Notes under the pieces: model-generated
What the model was told of the DNA's origin: nothing
The model's input: only the letters and a program-made list of their open reading frames with translations
Database searches by the model: none
Assembly (NCBI RefSeq): GCF_014489515.1
Contig: NZ_CP060782.1
Coordinates: forward strand, 1,984,001-2,048,000
Length of the DNA: 64,000 nt
From: Sphingomonas sediminicola
GTDB taxonomy: Bacteria; Pseudomonadota; Alphaproteobacteria; Sphingomonadales; Sphingomonadaceae
Direction: 5' to 3'
Program-made: the position numbers and the translations under genes
Shown here: positions 24,964-34,663 of the stretch, one piece after another
How positions within the stretch are numbered: the first letter of the stretch is position 1
Layout: the number at the start of each line of letters is the position of its first letter

Positions 24964-25776
24964 GTGCCCGTCCTCCTGATCGCGATCATCCTCGGCATCG
25001 TCGAGGGAGTGACGGAATTCCTTCCGGTCTCCTCGACTGGCCATCTGATCCTCGCCACGGAGCTCATGGGCTTCGACGCCGATCGCTGGGCCGCGTTCAA
25101 CGTCATCATCCAGCTCGGCGCCATCCTGGCGATCGTCGTCCTCTATTGGCGGACGTTCTGGGCAGTGCTGGAAGGCCTGCTGCGAAACAATCCGATGTCG
25201 TGGCGCTTCGTCCGAAATGTGCTGATCGGATTCCTGCCATCGGCGATCATCGGGGTGATCCTGATCAGCAAGATTGAGCTGTTGCTGGGAAATGCTGAGG
25301 TCGTCGCCTGGGCGCTGGTCGCGGGCGGCATTGCGATCCTGATCATCGAGAAGTTCGTGAAGCCTGGCCAGATCATCGGCGTCGCCGAAATGCCGTTGAA
25401 GACAGTCCTCGGCATTGGCTTTATCCAGTGCTTATCGATGATCCCGGGCGTCAGCCGCTCCGGAGCGACCATCCTGGGGGGACTTTCGCTAGGTGTAGAA
25501 CGGCGGACTGCGGCTGAGTTCAGCTTCTTCCTCGCCATTCCGACCATGGTCGGAGCCACGACGCTGGAACTCATCAAGCATCACGACACTCTGCTCGCTG
25601 GTGCAAGCGGCGTCGGCTTCGGCGCGGTCGCGGTGGGCTTCCTTGTCAGCTTCATCGTCGCGATCGTCGTCGTGAAGGCCTTCGTCCACTACATCTCGCG
25701 GCACGGCTTCTGGCCGTTCGCCTGGTACCGGATTATCGCCGGGACGGCTGCCCTTATCTGGCTCGCGGCACGGTAG
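24964..25776 (+). CDS. uppP: Undecaprenyl-diphosphatase (BacA family)
   Basis: A 270-residue integral membrane enzyme that recycles undecaprenyl pyrophosphate to the lipid carrier for peptidoglycan and surface polysaccharide synthesis. Both family motifs are present: EGVTEFLPVSSTGHLIL near the N-terminus (catalytic Glu and Ser) and PGVSRSGATI in the second half. Seven or eight hydrophobic helices. GTG start directly after the preceding TAA. Homologues confer bacitracin resistance when overproduced. Confidence 0.95.
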   Translation: MPVLLIAIILGIVEGVTEFLPVSSTGHLILATELMGFDADRWAAFNVIIQLGAILAIVVLYWRTFWAVLEGLLRNNPMSWRFVRNVLIGFLPSAIIGVILISKIELLLGNAEVVAWALVAGGIAILIIEKFVKPGQIIGVAEMPLKTVLGIGFIQCLSMIPGVSRSGATILGGLSLGVERRTAAEFSFFLAIPTMVGATTLELIKHHDTLLAGASGVGFGAVAVGFLVSFIVAIVVVKAFVHYISRHGFWPFAWYRIIAGTAALIWLAAR

Positions 25777-25854
25777 ATTTAATCTGCCGTTCATCGACTG
25801 CTAAGGTCGCAAGCCCATAGAAAGTCACTGTTTCTGGCCCTCGGGACTCGTACC

Positions 25855-26286
25855 ATGCGCGCCATTTTTCTCACGCTTCCGCTTGCAGCTTTGGCCTCGC
25901 CGGCATTCGCGCAGGCAGCGCCGCCTCCGCCTCAGGCGTACCAGCTTCCGCCCGAGGTGACTGACATGCGCTGGGCCGACCGGTTGACCGACACCATGGT
26001 CGCCATGTCGAAGGCGTTCCTGAACCTGCCCGTTGGCGAGGTGGAAGCAGCCGTCGAAGGCCGTCAGCCGACAGCCGCCGACCGGCGCCGGACTCTCCGG
26101 AATGAGACGGGAATGAACGAGCGCGACGTCCGTCAGCAGATCGAAGCGACCCGGCCGGCGATGCAGGCCGGAATGCGGGCCGTTCAGGCGGCGCTTCCGT
26201 CGATCATGAAAAGCCTCGAGGACGCGAAGCAGGAGCTTGATCGGGCCTCGGCGAACGTCCCCCGTCCCGATTATCCGCGGCGGTGA
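25855..26286 (+). CDS. Small exported protein of unknown function
   Basis: A 143-residue protein with a signal peptide (MRAIFLTLPLAALASPAFAQ) and a short Pro-rich start (APPPPQAYQLPP). A charged helical domain follows (DMRWADRLTDTMVAMSKAFLNLPVGEVEAAVEGRQPTAADRRRTLRN … SIMKSLEDAKQELDRASANVPRPDYPRR). No Cys and no recognised catalytic motif. The helical stretches suggest a periplasmic accessory protein. It is a single gene between uppP and the GST. Confidence 0.72.
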   Translation: MRAIFLTLPLAALASPAFAQAAPPPPQAYQLPPEVTDMRWADRLTDTMVAMSKAFLNLPVGEVEAAVEGRQPTAADRRRTLRNETGMNERDVRQQIEATRPAMQAGMRAVQAALPSIMKSLEDAKQELDRASANVPRPDYPRR

Positions 26287-26333
26287 CGCAGACGCCTAGA
26301 CGCGGGCGCTGCCCTCGCTAAAGCTGCCCTCAA

Positions 26334-27005
26334 ATGTGGCAGCTCTTCCAATTCCCGCTCTGTCCCTTTTCCCGCAAGGTCAGGCTCGTCCTCGCAGAAA
26401 AGGGCATTGCGGCTGAGCTCGTCCGCGAGAACCCGTGGGAGCGCCGCGACGAGTTCGTCGATCTCAATCCCGCCGGCGAAACGCCCGTCATGGTCGAGGC
26501 GGACCAGGGTATCACCCTGATCGGCTCGCAGCCGATCGTTGAGTATTTCGACGAGACGGTCGACCGGATGCCGATGATCCACGGCAACGCCGCGCTCCGT
26601 GCGGAGATCCGACGCCTCACCGAATGGTTCGACGAGAAGCTGTATCGCGAGGTCGTCGAGCCGCTGATGAACGAGCGCATGCGCAAGCGCCTCGTCAGCA
26701 AGGAAAGCCCCGATACGCGTATCCTCCGCGAGGCGATGCGGGTCGCCAACAATCACCTCGATTACGTCGACTATCTGCTCGACCACCGGCGCTGGCTTGC
26801 CGGACCGGGCCTGAGCCTCGCTGATTTCGCCGCCGCCGCACATCTCAGCGTCATAGACTATCTCGGTGCGCTCGACTGGCGCGGGCACAAGCAGACCAAG
26901 GATTGGTACGCCGTCATGAAGTCGAGGCCGAGCTTCCGGCCGCTGCTCGGCGAGCGAATGGAGGTGATCGTGCCGCCCGCCCATTACGACAAGGTCGACT
27001 TCTGA
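26334..27005 (+). CDS. Glutathione S-transferase family protein
   Basis: A 223-residue protein with an N-terminal thioredoxin-like domain (MWQLFQFPLCPFSRKVRLVLAEKGIAAELVRENPWERRDEFVDLNPAGETPVMVEAD … LIGSQPIVEYFDE) and an all-helical C-terminal domain (WLAGPGLSLADFAAAAHLSVIDYLG). The CPFS motif places a Cys near the glutathione thiol, and the SQPIVEY region is the glutathione-binding Glu/Ser-Gln motif. Substrates unknown. Its TGA overlaps the likely start of the M20 peptidase. Confidence 0.9.
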   Translation: MWQLFQFPLCPFSRKVRLVLAEKGIAAELVRENPWERRDEFVDLNPAGETPVMVEADQGITLIGSQPIVEYFDETVDRMPMIHGNAALRAEIRRLTEWFDEKLYREVVEPLMNERMRKRLVSKESPDTRILREAMRVANNHLDYVDYLLDHRRWLAGPGLSLADFAAAAHLSVIDYLGALDWRGHKQTKDWYAVMKSRPSFRPLLGERMEVIVPPAHYDKVDF

Positions 27006-28460
27006 GGACGGTCCGAAAGATCGGGCTGGCCGCAGCGATCCTGCTGCTGGCGCTCGTCGCCGTCGTTCTGTTCAACACCTTAAGGTTGAAGGCCGAGCCG
27101 CTCGGCAAAGTCCCGCCGCCTCTGCCGACTGATACTGCGGCGGTCCAGCGTCTCTCAAAGGCCTGCAGGCACAGACAATTTCGACCGAGACCGGACCAGC
27201 GTCGCCCGAGGTGTTCGCTGCCTTCCACACCTTCCTCGAGCAGAGTTTTCCCCGCGTCCACGCGCAGCTGAAGCGCGAGGAATTGCCCGGAGGGAGCCTG
27301 CTCTTCACCTGGCCGGGCACGGATCCGTCCGCCCCGCCCTGCTACTGATGGCCCATCAGGACGTCGTCCCGGTCGAGGCCGGAAGCGAAGGCAAGTGGAG
27401 CGCTCCGCCGTTCAGCGGCACGATCGCCTACGGCTTCGTGCTCGGGCGCGGAGCGATCGACGACAAGGGTTCGCTGATGGCCATCCTTGAGGCGACCGAG
27501 CGACTTCTGGCCCGCGGTTATCGGCCGAAGCAGACCATTTACCTCGCCTTCGGCCATGACGAGGAGCGCGGCGGAGAAGGCGCGAAGGCCATGGCAGCCC
27601 TACTCAAGCAGCGGGGCGCGAACATCGGGCTCGGTCTCGACGAGGGCTATGCCGTTCTCGACGGAGTGATTGGTGGCGTGAACGCGCCGATCGCTATGAT
27701 CGGCATCGGCGAGAAGGGCTATGTCTCGTTCGAGCTAACAGCCACCGGCGCCGGCGGGCACAGTTCCATGCCCGCCAACGACAATTCCGCGGTCCGGATC
27801 GCCCGCGCGGTCGAGCGTCTGGCCGAGCACCAGATGCCGGCGAGGATCAACGGCGCGTCCGGAGCAATGCTGGACGGCATCGCTCCTTACGGGGGCTTTG
27901 CGATGCGGGCGGCGCTCGCCAATCGCTGGCTCACGGGCCCTCTGCTCGAGCGGCAGCTCCTTGCCGTGCCGAGCACCGCCGCCGCCATTCGCACCACGAC
28001 CGCGCCGACGATCCTCAACGCCGGGACCAAGGACAATGTGATCCCACAGGTCGCTCACGCAGTCGTCAATCACCGCATCCTACCGGGAGACACGGTCGAA
28101 AGCGTGCTCCAGCATGACCGCCGCGTCATCGACGATCCGCAGGTTCAGGTTCGCCCGGCCTCATTCCAGCAAGATCCGGGAACGCCCGTTTCGCCGAAAA
28201 GCGCGGAGTACCGGCAGTTCAGTGCGCTTGTTCGTTCCAGCTTTCCGGAGGCTGGAATTTCACCGGGGCTGGTCGTCGGCGCGACTGATGGCCGCCATTA
28301 TCAGGGCGTCGCGAAGGCCGTCCTCCGCTTCGTGCCAATCACAATGCGCAAGGGCGACCTCACCCGCTTTCACGGCAACGACGAGCGGATCGCCATCGCC
28401 GATTACATGAGGGCGATTGCCTTTTACGAAAGGCTAATGAGTTCGGCTGAACGCCGCTGA
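27002..28460 (+). CDS. M20 family carboxypeptidase-like metallopeptidase (two frameshifts)
   Basis: Read across three frames this is one protein of about 486 residues. A signal-anchor (VRKIGLAAAILLLALVAVVLFN) is followed by a lid-like region (…LTDTAAVQRLSK / LQAQTISTETGPASPEVFAAFHTFLEQSFP) and then LLLMAHQDVVPV, GRGAIDDKGSLMAILEA, GHDEERGGEGAK and VVGATDGRHYQGVA. The dinuclear zinc ligands are visible (HQD, Asp in DDKG, Glu-Glu in DEER, Asp in TDGR, and a C-terminal FHGNDERI His). One G or C is missing at 27160-27163 and one C at 27337-27339. No ATG/GTG/TTG exists in the first frame near the anchor; a CTG at 27002 overlapping the GST stop is the best candidate. Yeast CPS1-like length. Confidence 0.8.
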
Positions 28461-28621
28461 ATTCTCGTGCGATCGAGGATTGTTTGATGGCTGCAATGGG
28501 TGGAGCTGCGACAACGCTGGGCGATCAGCTAAGCGACCACAATCCATGACGAGCCTCGCCGTCTGCCGTGACTGAGGAAACCATGCTATTTAAGGTCATC
28601 ATGCACTCTGGGAGGGATGCC

Positions 28622-29184
28622 ATGACAATCCGCCTAATGCTGCTTACTGCGACAGCGTTGCTGATCTCATCATGTGACACCGGAAAAGAGAATGCGAACG
28701 GCAACTCGTCCGAGGCCGCTGTGAGCGTTAGCAGCACTGCTGACGAGGAAGCTATTCGCGGCCAGGTCGCTCGATGGCTCGAGCTCGTTAAAGCGAAAGA
28801 CGCGGCCGCTATTGCCCAGTTGTATACCGAAGACGGCGCCGTGATGCCGCCAAATACGGCCATCGGCAAAGGACGGGTAGCGATTCAGCAGACTTGGGCT
28901 TCGATGATGAACACGCCCGGCTTCGAACTCACGTTCGCTCCGGAGCAAATTGTCGTGTCTAATTCCGGGACATGGCGCTGGATCGTGGAACCTACCGGCT
29001 GGCGGTTGCGCCATCGGGTAAGGCTCAGAGCGACACAGGGAAATATGTTGTGGTCTGGCGCAAGGTCGGCGGCGAATGGAAAGCAGCTGCCGATATCTTC
29101 AACAGTGACCTGCCGGCGGGGGAGGCTGACCGACGTAACGCTCACTGGCCGCTAATGGCAGGAATGGGTCGAAAGCAGACATAG
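28622..29184 (+). CDS. SnoaL/DUF4440-like lipoprotein (frameshifted)
   Basis: A lipoprotein signal (MTIRLMLLTATALLISSC) is followed by a linker and a SnoaL/DUF4440 fold: EEAIRGQVARWLELVKAKDAAAIAQLYTEDGAVMPPNTAIGKGRVAIQQTW…LTFAPEQIVVSNSG. The fold continues in another frame as MALDRGTYRLAVAPSGKAQSDTGKYVVVWRKVGGEWKAAADIFNSD. Adding one G at 28967-28969 restores it (SNSGDMALDRG), about 187 residues. GGGAGGG before the ATG supports this start over ATG 28568. The NTF2-like cavity suggests a small-molecule binding or enzymatic role, unknown. Confidence 0.8.
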
Positions 29185-29193
29185 GCAATAAGC

Positions 29194-29910
29194 CTATTTC
29201 GTCGCAGCCAGCAAATAATTGAGCCGCAAATCCTCACTCAAGTGGAGCCCGCGCGTCGGGCTGAAGGCGAGGCCTTCGACGTCGAGGCATTTGAGGCCGG
29301 CCTTGGCCAGCAACTGCTTCATCCGCTCCGGCGCGATGAACTTGTCGAAGTCATGCGTGCCCTTCGGAATCGCTCCGAACCTTTCGGCGAGGGTGATGGT
29401 GATCAGCTTCGACCAGGCCGTCGCGTTCGGGGTCGACATGATCAGCAGGCCGTCCGGTGCGAGCCGCTCCGCCAGGTCGTTGAGGAATTGCTGTGGGTCG
29501 GCAGTATGCTCGATCACTTCCATCGACGTGATCAGGTCGAACGTACCGTCAAGGCCTTCAACCGCCGACACGCGATAGTCGATGTCGAGGCCCTGACCTG
29601 CCGCATGGTCGCGGGCGACGCTGATCAGCTCTGGCGTCGGGTCGATTGCCGTGACCTTCGCCCCTAGCCTCGCCAATGGCTCCGCCAGCAAACCGGCACC
29701 ACAGCCCACGTCCAGTGCAGTCTTTCCTGCCAGCGGACGGCGGCTGTGCTCGTCGAGCGCCCAGTGCTGGTCGATCCAGTCGCGGATGTAGCCCAGCCGC
29801 ACCGGGTTGAGCTTGTGCAGCATCGCCGACGCGCCCTTCGGGTCCCACCAGTCCCCGGCGAGCTTTCCGAACTGCTCAATCTCTTCTCGGACGATGCTTG
29901 TTTCCGCCAT
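29194..29910 (-). CDS. ubiG: Ubiquinone biosynthesis O-methyltransferase
   Basis: Performs both O-methylations of ubiquinone synthesis. A 238-residue class I AdoMet enzyme with FGKLAGDWWDPKGASAMLHKLNPVRLGYI (UbiG N-terminus), motif I ALDVGCGAGLLAEPLARLGAKVTAIDPT, DLITSMEVIEHTADPQQFL and LIMSTPNATAWS. It lies divergent to lysC over 43 bp. coq7, another ubiquinone gene, is elsewhere in the window. Confidence 0.95.
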   Translation of the reverse strand: MAETSIVREEIEQFGKLAGDWWDPKGASAMLHKLNPVRLGYIRDWIDQHWALDEHSRRPLAGKTALDVGCGAGLLAEPLARLGAKVTAIDPTPELISVARDHAAGQGLDIDYRVSAVEGLDGTFDLITSMEVIEHTADPQQFLNDLAERLAPDGLLIMSTPNATAWSKLITITLAERFGAIPKGTHDFDKFIAPERMKQLLAKAGLKCLDVEGLAFSPTRGLHLSEDLRLNYLLAATK

Positions 29911-29953
29911 AGTCGCCTCCTAACAGGGCGCGCCCGATCACCCAAGGAGCCCA

Positions 29954-31195
29954 ATGCCTCGCATCGTCATGAAATTCGGCGGCACGTCGATGGCGGGCAT
30001 CGAGCGCATCCGCAACGTGGCGAGTCGCGTGCGACGCGAGGCCGAGGCCGAGGCGGGCAATGAGGTGCTGGTCGTGGTTTCGGCCATGGCGGGTGAGACG
30101 GATCGGCTCGTGCAGCTGTGCCGCGAGGCTGCGGCGCTTAGCGATCCCAAGGAATATGACGTGGTCGTCGCGTCGGGCGAGCAGGTCACGTCCGGCCTGC
30201 TGGCGATGACCCTTCAAAACATGGGCGTGAAGGCCCGCAGCTTCATGGGCTGGCAGCTGGTCCGGGCGTCCGGCGTCCACGGCAATGCCCGCGTCGAAGC
30301 GATCGAATCCGCAACCCTCGACGAAGCACTCAAGGGCGGCACCGTTGCCGTCATACCAGGCTTCCAGGGTGTTAGTGAGGACGGCCGTGTCGCCACCCTC
30401 GGCCGCGGAGGATCGGACACCTCGGCCGTCGCCATCGCTGCCGGCGTGAAGGCCGACCGCTGCGACATCTACACCGACGTCGACGGCGTCTACACGACCG
30501 ACCCACGCATCGTGCCCAACGCGCGCAAGCTCAACCAAGTGACGTTCGACGAAATGCTCGAACTAGCCGGCGTCGGAGCCAAGGTACTGCAGGTCCGCTC
30601 GGTCGGTCTCGCAATGCGCGAAAACATGCCCTTGCGCGTTCTGTCAGCGTTCGAGGACAAGCCCGGCACGGATATTGTTGCCGAACTTTCAGGAGCGGAG
30701 ATGGAAAGAAACCTCATCGCGGGCATCGCCGCCGACCGGAACGAGGCACGGATCACGCTGACCGGCATCGCCGATACGCCGGGCACGGTCGCCGCCACGA
30801 TCAGTCCGATCGCGGAGGCCGGAATCCAGGTCGACATGATCGTCCATGCGGCGACGCCGAACACGGGCTCGTCCGACCTAACCTTTACAGTTCCGCGCGC
30901 TAGCCTCGCCCAGGCGATCTCGGTGATCGAACAGCGCAAGGACGCGATCGGCTATTCCGACCTCGTGCAGGACCCATCGGTCGCGAAGGTCAGCATTGTC
31001 GGCGTCGGCATCCGGTCAAACCCGGCGCTGGCGGCGAAAATGTTCGAAACCCTCGCCGAGCGGCGGATCAACCTGCTCGCCGTGTCCACGTCCGAAATCA
31101 AGGTGAGTGCTTTGATTGCAGAAGACGAACTGGAACTGGCCGTCCGCGTGCTTCACACGGCCTTCGGCCTCGACGACCAGAGTGCTGCGGCATGA
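29954..31195 (+). CDS. lysC: Aspartate kinase
   Basis: First enzyme of the aspartate pathway (lysine, threonine, methionine and diaminopimelate for peptidoglycan). A 413-residue monofunctional enzyme with MKFGGTSMAG at the N-terminus, VVSAMAGETDRLV, LGRGGSDTSAVAIAAGVKADRCDIYTDVDGVYTTDPR, then two ACT domains (ARITLTGIADTPGTVAATISPIAEAGIQVDMIVHA … KVSIVGVGIRSNPALAAKMFETLAERRINLLAVSTSEIKVS) for feedback inhibition. Its stop overlaps the ATG of the following nitronate monooxygenase gene. Confidence 0.96.
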   Translation: MPRIVMKFGGTSMAGIERIRNVASRVRREAEAEAGNEVLVVVSAMAGETDRLVQLCREAAALSDPKEYDVVVASGEQVTSGLLAMTLQNMGVKARSFMGWQLVRASGVHGNARVEAIESATLDEALKGGTVAVIPGFQGVSEDGRVATLGRGGSDTSAVAIAAGVKADRCDIYTDVDGVYTTDPRIVPNARKLNQVTFDEMLELAGVGAKVLQVRSVGLAMRENMPLRVLSAFEDKPGTDIVAELSGAEMERNLIAGIAADRNEARITLTGIADTPGTVAATISPIAEAGIQVDMIVHAATPNTGSSDLTFTVPRASLAQAISVIEQRKDAIGYSDLVQDPSVAKVSIVGVGIRSNPALAAKMFETLAERRINLLAVSTSEIKVSALIAEDELELAVRVLHTAFGLDDQSAAA

Positions 31196-32249
31196 GCGGG
31201 GAAGGCCTGATCGCCGAACCCCGCGCCGTCCACCAGTCGGTCGGCCATGCGCGACTAAAGGAATTGATGCATCGCGGGACGGAGTTCCTGGGCTGCGACT
31301 TTGCGATCATGGGCGGCGCGATGAGCTGGGTCAGCGAGCGCAACCTCGTCTCCGCGATCTCTAATGCCGGCGGCTTCGGCGTGATTGCCTGCGGCGCAAT
31401 GACGCCTGAGTTGCTCGACACCGAGATCGCCGAGACCAAGGCGCGCACCAAGCGACCGTTCGGCGTCAACCTGATCACCATGCACCCGCAGTTGTTCGAG
31501 CTTATCGACACCTGCGTGAAGCACGATGTCGGCCACATCGTGCTCGCAGGCGGCCTTCCGCCGGGCAAGGCGATCGAGAAGATCAAATCGCATGGCGCCA
31601 AGCTGATGGCCTTCGCCCCGCGCTTAGCCTTGCCAAGAAGCTGATGCGCTCGAACGTCGATGCCATCGTGATCGAGGGCATGGAGGCCGGCGGTCACATC
31701 GGACCCGTCTCCACGACCGTGCTTGCGCAGGAAATCCTGCCGCACGTCAGTCACGACATTCCCGTCTTCATCGCTGGAGGCATCGCACGCGGCGAGGCGG
31801 TCGCCGCTTATCTCGAGATGGGCGCGGTCGGCGTCCAGCTCGGCACCCGTTTCGTCTGCGCGAACGAGAGCATCGCTCACGCCAACTTCAAGAAGGCCTT
31901 CATCCGTGCCTCCGCACGCGATGCGATCCCGTCCGTCCAGATCGACCCTCGGCTGCCCGTCATCCCCGTCCGCGCGCTCAAAAACCGCGAGATGGAGAAC
32001 TTTGCCGCCAAGCAGCGTGAGGTCGCGCAAAAACTCGACGAAGGCGCGATCGAGATGGCCGAGGCCCAGCTCCAGATCGAGCATTATTGGGCCGGCGCAC
32101 TTCGCCGCGCGGTGATCGATGGCGACGTCGAGACGGGCTCGGTCATGGCCGGCCAGTCTGTCGGCATGGTCACCCGCGAGGAACCGGTTGCGGAGATCAT
32201 CCGCGAATTGATCGACGAAGCTGCCGCAGCATTGGAAAGCCGGGGATAG
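31192..32249 (+). CDS. Nitronate monooxygenase / 2-nitropropane dioxygenase family (frameshifted)
   Basis: A TIM-barrel FMN enzyme oxidising nitronates. First frame: IMGGAMSWVSERNLVSAISNAGGFGVIACGAMTPE … KRPFGVNLITMHP … GAKLMAFAP. The rest is in another frame: KKLMRSNVDAIVIEGMEAGGHIGPVSTTVLAQEILPHV … VFIAGGIARGEAVAAYLEMGAVGVQLGTRFV. Adding one C in the CCCC at 31616-31619 joins them as APALSLAKKLM, giving 352 residues. EAGGH holds the probable catalytic/FMN region. Start overlaps the lysC stop. Many members act on enoyl or quinone substrates, so the exact substrate is open. Confidence 0.85.
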
Positions 32250-32268
32250 CGCGAACGAGGAAGCGCAC

Positions 32269-33714
32269 ATGACGGACCAGGTCACTACCGAACGCGAAAC
32301 CGACGCGAAGACTCGGACGATTCAGACGGTGAATCCCGCTACCGGCCAACCCGGACGCACTTACGAAGAGGTTAGCACCGGCGACGCCAAGGCCGCCGCG
32401 GCGGCTGCGCGAAAGGCGTTCGAATCCTGGCGCCGAACCTCCTTCGCCGAACGCTCGGCCGTCATCCGTAAGGCGGCGGAGGTTCTCCGGCGTCGCAAGG
32501 ACGAATTCGCGGCGCTGATGACGGAGGAAATGGGCAAGACGCTCACCGACGGCCGCGCCGAGGTCGAGAAATGCGCCTTTCACTGCGACTGGTTTGCTGA
32601 ACACGCGGAGGGCTATCTCGCGAACGAACAGGTGGACGTCGGTGGCGGCGAGGCGTTCGTTACATTCAATCCGCTCGGCGTCGTGCTGGCGGTCATGCCG
32701 TGGAATTTCCCGTTCTGGCAGGTCTTCCGCTTCGCTGCGCCCGCACTGATGGCCGGCAACGGCGCACTGCTGAAGCATGCGAGCAATGTTCCCGGTTGCG
32801 CGCTGGCGATCGAGGAAGTGCTCCACGAGGCAGGCGTGCCTCGCGATCTTTTCCGTACCCTCCTCCTCCCGAGCAGCGAAGTGAAGGCCTTGATCGAGGA
32901 CGACAATATCGTCGCAGTCACGTTAACCGGAAGCATCGCTGCAGGACGGAGCGTCGCGACCGCGGCGGGCGGGGTCCTCAAGAAGTGTGTGCTAGAGCTT
33001 GGCGGGTCGGACGCTTACGTCGTCCTCGAAGACGCCGACATCGGAGCGGCAGCGAAGATCTGCGCGACCGCCCGAATGGTGAACGGCGGCCAGAGCTGCA
33101 TTGCCGGCAAGCGCTTCATCGTCGTCCGCCCGATCCTCGAAAAGTTCGAGACCGCCATCGTCGAGGCCATGCGCGCCTTTGAGATGGGCGATCCGCGCAA
33201 AGAAGGCACGAAGCTTGGGCCACTGGTCAGCGAGAAAGCTCGCGACGATATCCATGAGCAGGTCGAGAAGAGCGTAGCCAATGGCGCTCGGCTCCTGCTC
33301 GGGGGCGCAGTGCCCGATCGTCCGGGGGCCTGGTATCCGGCGACCGTTCTCGCCGACGTCCGGGAGGGCCAACCGGCGCATGACGCGGAAATCTTCGGCC
33401 CGGTCGCCGCGATCATTGCTGCAGACGATGAAGCCGACGCCATCCGCATCGCCAACAACAGCGAGTTCGGCCTGGGCTCCGGAGTCCTGACCGGCGATCT
33501 CGAGCGCGGCCGCCGCATCGCGGCACAAGAACTTGAAGCAGGCATGAGCTTCGTCAACGACAACGTCCGCTCCGATCCGCGCATGCCGTTCGGCGGCGTC
33601 AAGCATTCCGGCTTCGGCCGAGAATGCTCATCCTTCGGCATCCGCGAATTCACCAACATCAAGAGCGTGCAGGTCGCAGCCGACAAGACCGAGGACGTCA
33701 AATCGGTCCAATAG
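32269..33714 (+). CDS. NAD(P)-dependent succinate-semialdehyde dehydrogenase
   Basis: A 481-residue aldehyde dehydrogenase of the Sad/GabD branch. VMPWNFPFWQVFRFAAPALMAGN (cofactor binding), VTLTGSIAAGRSVATAAG (GxTxxG-like), VLELGGSDAYVVLEDADI with the general-base Glu, and NGGQSCIAGKRFIV with the catalytic Cys. SDAYVV rather than SNPFIV is typical of the YneI-type semialdehyde dehydrogenases. It would convert succinate semialdehyde to succinate. It follows the nitronate monooxygenase by 19 nt and may be co-transcribed. Confidence 0.9.
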   Translation: MTDQVTTERETDAKTRTIQTVNPATGQPGRTYEEVSTGDAKAAAAAARKAFESWRRTSFAERSAVIRKAAEVLRRRKDEFAALMTEEMGKTLTDGRAEVEKCAFHCDWFAEHAEGYLANEQVDVGGGEAFVTFNPLGVVLAVMPWNFPFWQVFRFAAPALMAGNGALLKHASNVPGCALAIEEVLHEAGVPRDLFRTLLLPSSEVKALIEDDNIVAVTLTGSIAAGRSVATAAGGVLKKCVLELGGSDAYVVLEDADIGAAAKICATARMVNGGQSCIAGKRFIVVRPILEKFETAIVEAMRAFEMGDPRKEGTKLGPLVSEKARDDIHEQVEKSVANGARLLLGGAVPDRPGAWYPATVLADVREGQPAHDAEIFGPVAAIIAADDEADAIRIANNSEFGLGSGVLTGDLERGRRIAAQELEAGMSFVNDNVRSDPRMPFGGVKHSGFGRECSSFGIREFTNIKSVQVAADKTEDVKSVQ

Positions 33715-33833
33715 ACGGGTTAAGAAGTCAAAATATCGCGCAACTCCAACAGTCAGGCGTTAATTCCTCGGACCGAAGCGCACGGATAGCCCCTTCAGGC
33801 GTACCCTCGCTGATACGACTCAGGGGGTGGACC

Positions 33834-34349
33834 ATGCAGCCGGCAAACGCGACGCGTGAACGGACGATTCCTTCGATCGGGAGCGAGGACCTGGCCGAGG
33901 GTCTGATGCTGATCCGCGCCAGCACGCTAAAGGTCATTCGGCTGCAGTTGGCCATGGAACGACGCGACCGGCGCGTCGCCTTGGAGGCCGTTGACGATCT
34001 CGTCGCACTGGACCGAAGCCTCGAGGACTATCTGGCGAAGGTTCCGACCGCCCACGACGATGGAGTGTTCGGCAATGTGCTGGAGTTGGAGCGTGCTGCT
34101 CTGAACGTCGAGAAGCACACGCTTGTCGCCGGGATCAGCCAGCGCGACTGGCAAATCGAGACGCCGCAGCCGGCAGAAGCCGCCGATCCAACGGCGGAAG
34201 AGTGGACCGTCTGCGACGACGAAGAGACCGAGGGACCGAACTGGTGGCGGCGGGTCGCGATCTTCGTCCTGGTCGTCGCCGTGGCTTGCGGGGCCTATTT
34301 GCTGGGCGCCTCCGGAATGAAGCCGGATCTGATTGCGAGGCTCCTGTGA
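33834..34349 (+). CDS. Hypothetical protein with C-terminal membrane helix
   Basis: A 171-residue protein with no signal peptide. The N-terminal two-thirds are charged and helical (LAEGLMLIRASTLKVIRLQLAMERRDRRVALEAVDDLVALDRSLEDYLAKVP). A short acidic linker precedes a single helix near the C-terminus (WWRRVAIFVLVVAVACGAYLLGAS), so it is probably tail-anchored. ATG 33834 follows GGGGGTGG. GTGA overlap with the next small gene means the pair is translated together. Family not recognised. Confidence 0.7.
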   Translation: MQPANATRERTIPSIGSEDLAEGLMLIRASTLKVIRLQLAMERRDRRVALEAVDDLVALDRSLEDYLAKVPTAHDDGVFGNVLELERAALNVEKHTLVAGISQRDWQIETPQPAEAADPTAEEWTVCDDEETEGPNWWRRVAIFVLVVAVACGAYLLGASGMKPDLIARLL

Positions 34350-34609
34350 TCGCCTCCGACAGCATTCTCCGCGCAAAGGAGCTCGACGCCTACGAGGCGA
34401 TCCCCTCGCTCGACCGGCACGGAGAAACGGTGAGGCTGATCCTCGCCGAGGTTTCGATGCTTTCGGAAAAGTATCGCTACGTGCAGAGGCATGATGTCCC
34501 GCACGTACGTGAACTCGCGAAGATGATCGACCTACTCTGGCAGGAAATCGAGATGGAGTCGTACGAAGAAATACAAGTCGATCCGCTCGAACAGCTGGGT
34601 ACATACTAG
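34346..34609 (+). CDS. Small hypothetical protein, partner of the preceding gene
   Basis: An 87-residue protein starting at GTG 34346 inside the previous stop codon. The sequence is charged and helical (ILRAKELDAYEAIPSLDRHGETVRLILAEVSMLSEKYRYVQRHDVPHVRELAKMIDLLWQEIEMESYEE). No motif recognised. The strict overlap suggests both proteins are needed in similar amounts; a complex is possible (inference). The longer frame starting inside the previous gene is not supported. Confidence 0.68.
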   Translation: MIASDSILRAKELDAYEAIPSLDRHGETVRLILAEVSMLSEKYRYVQRHDVPHVRELAKMIDLLWQEIEMESYEEIQVDPLEQLGTY

Positions 34610-34663
34610 CTTTCGACTAGCAACCGCGTGACATTGGCGCAGCGCATCTGTTAGCGCTCGACC

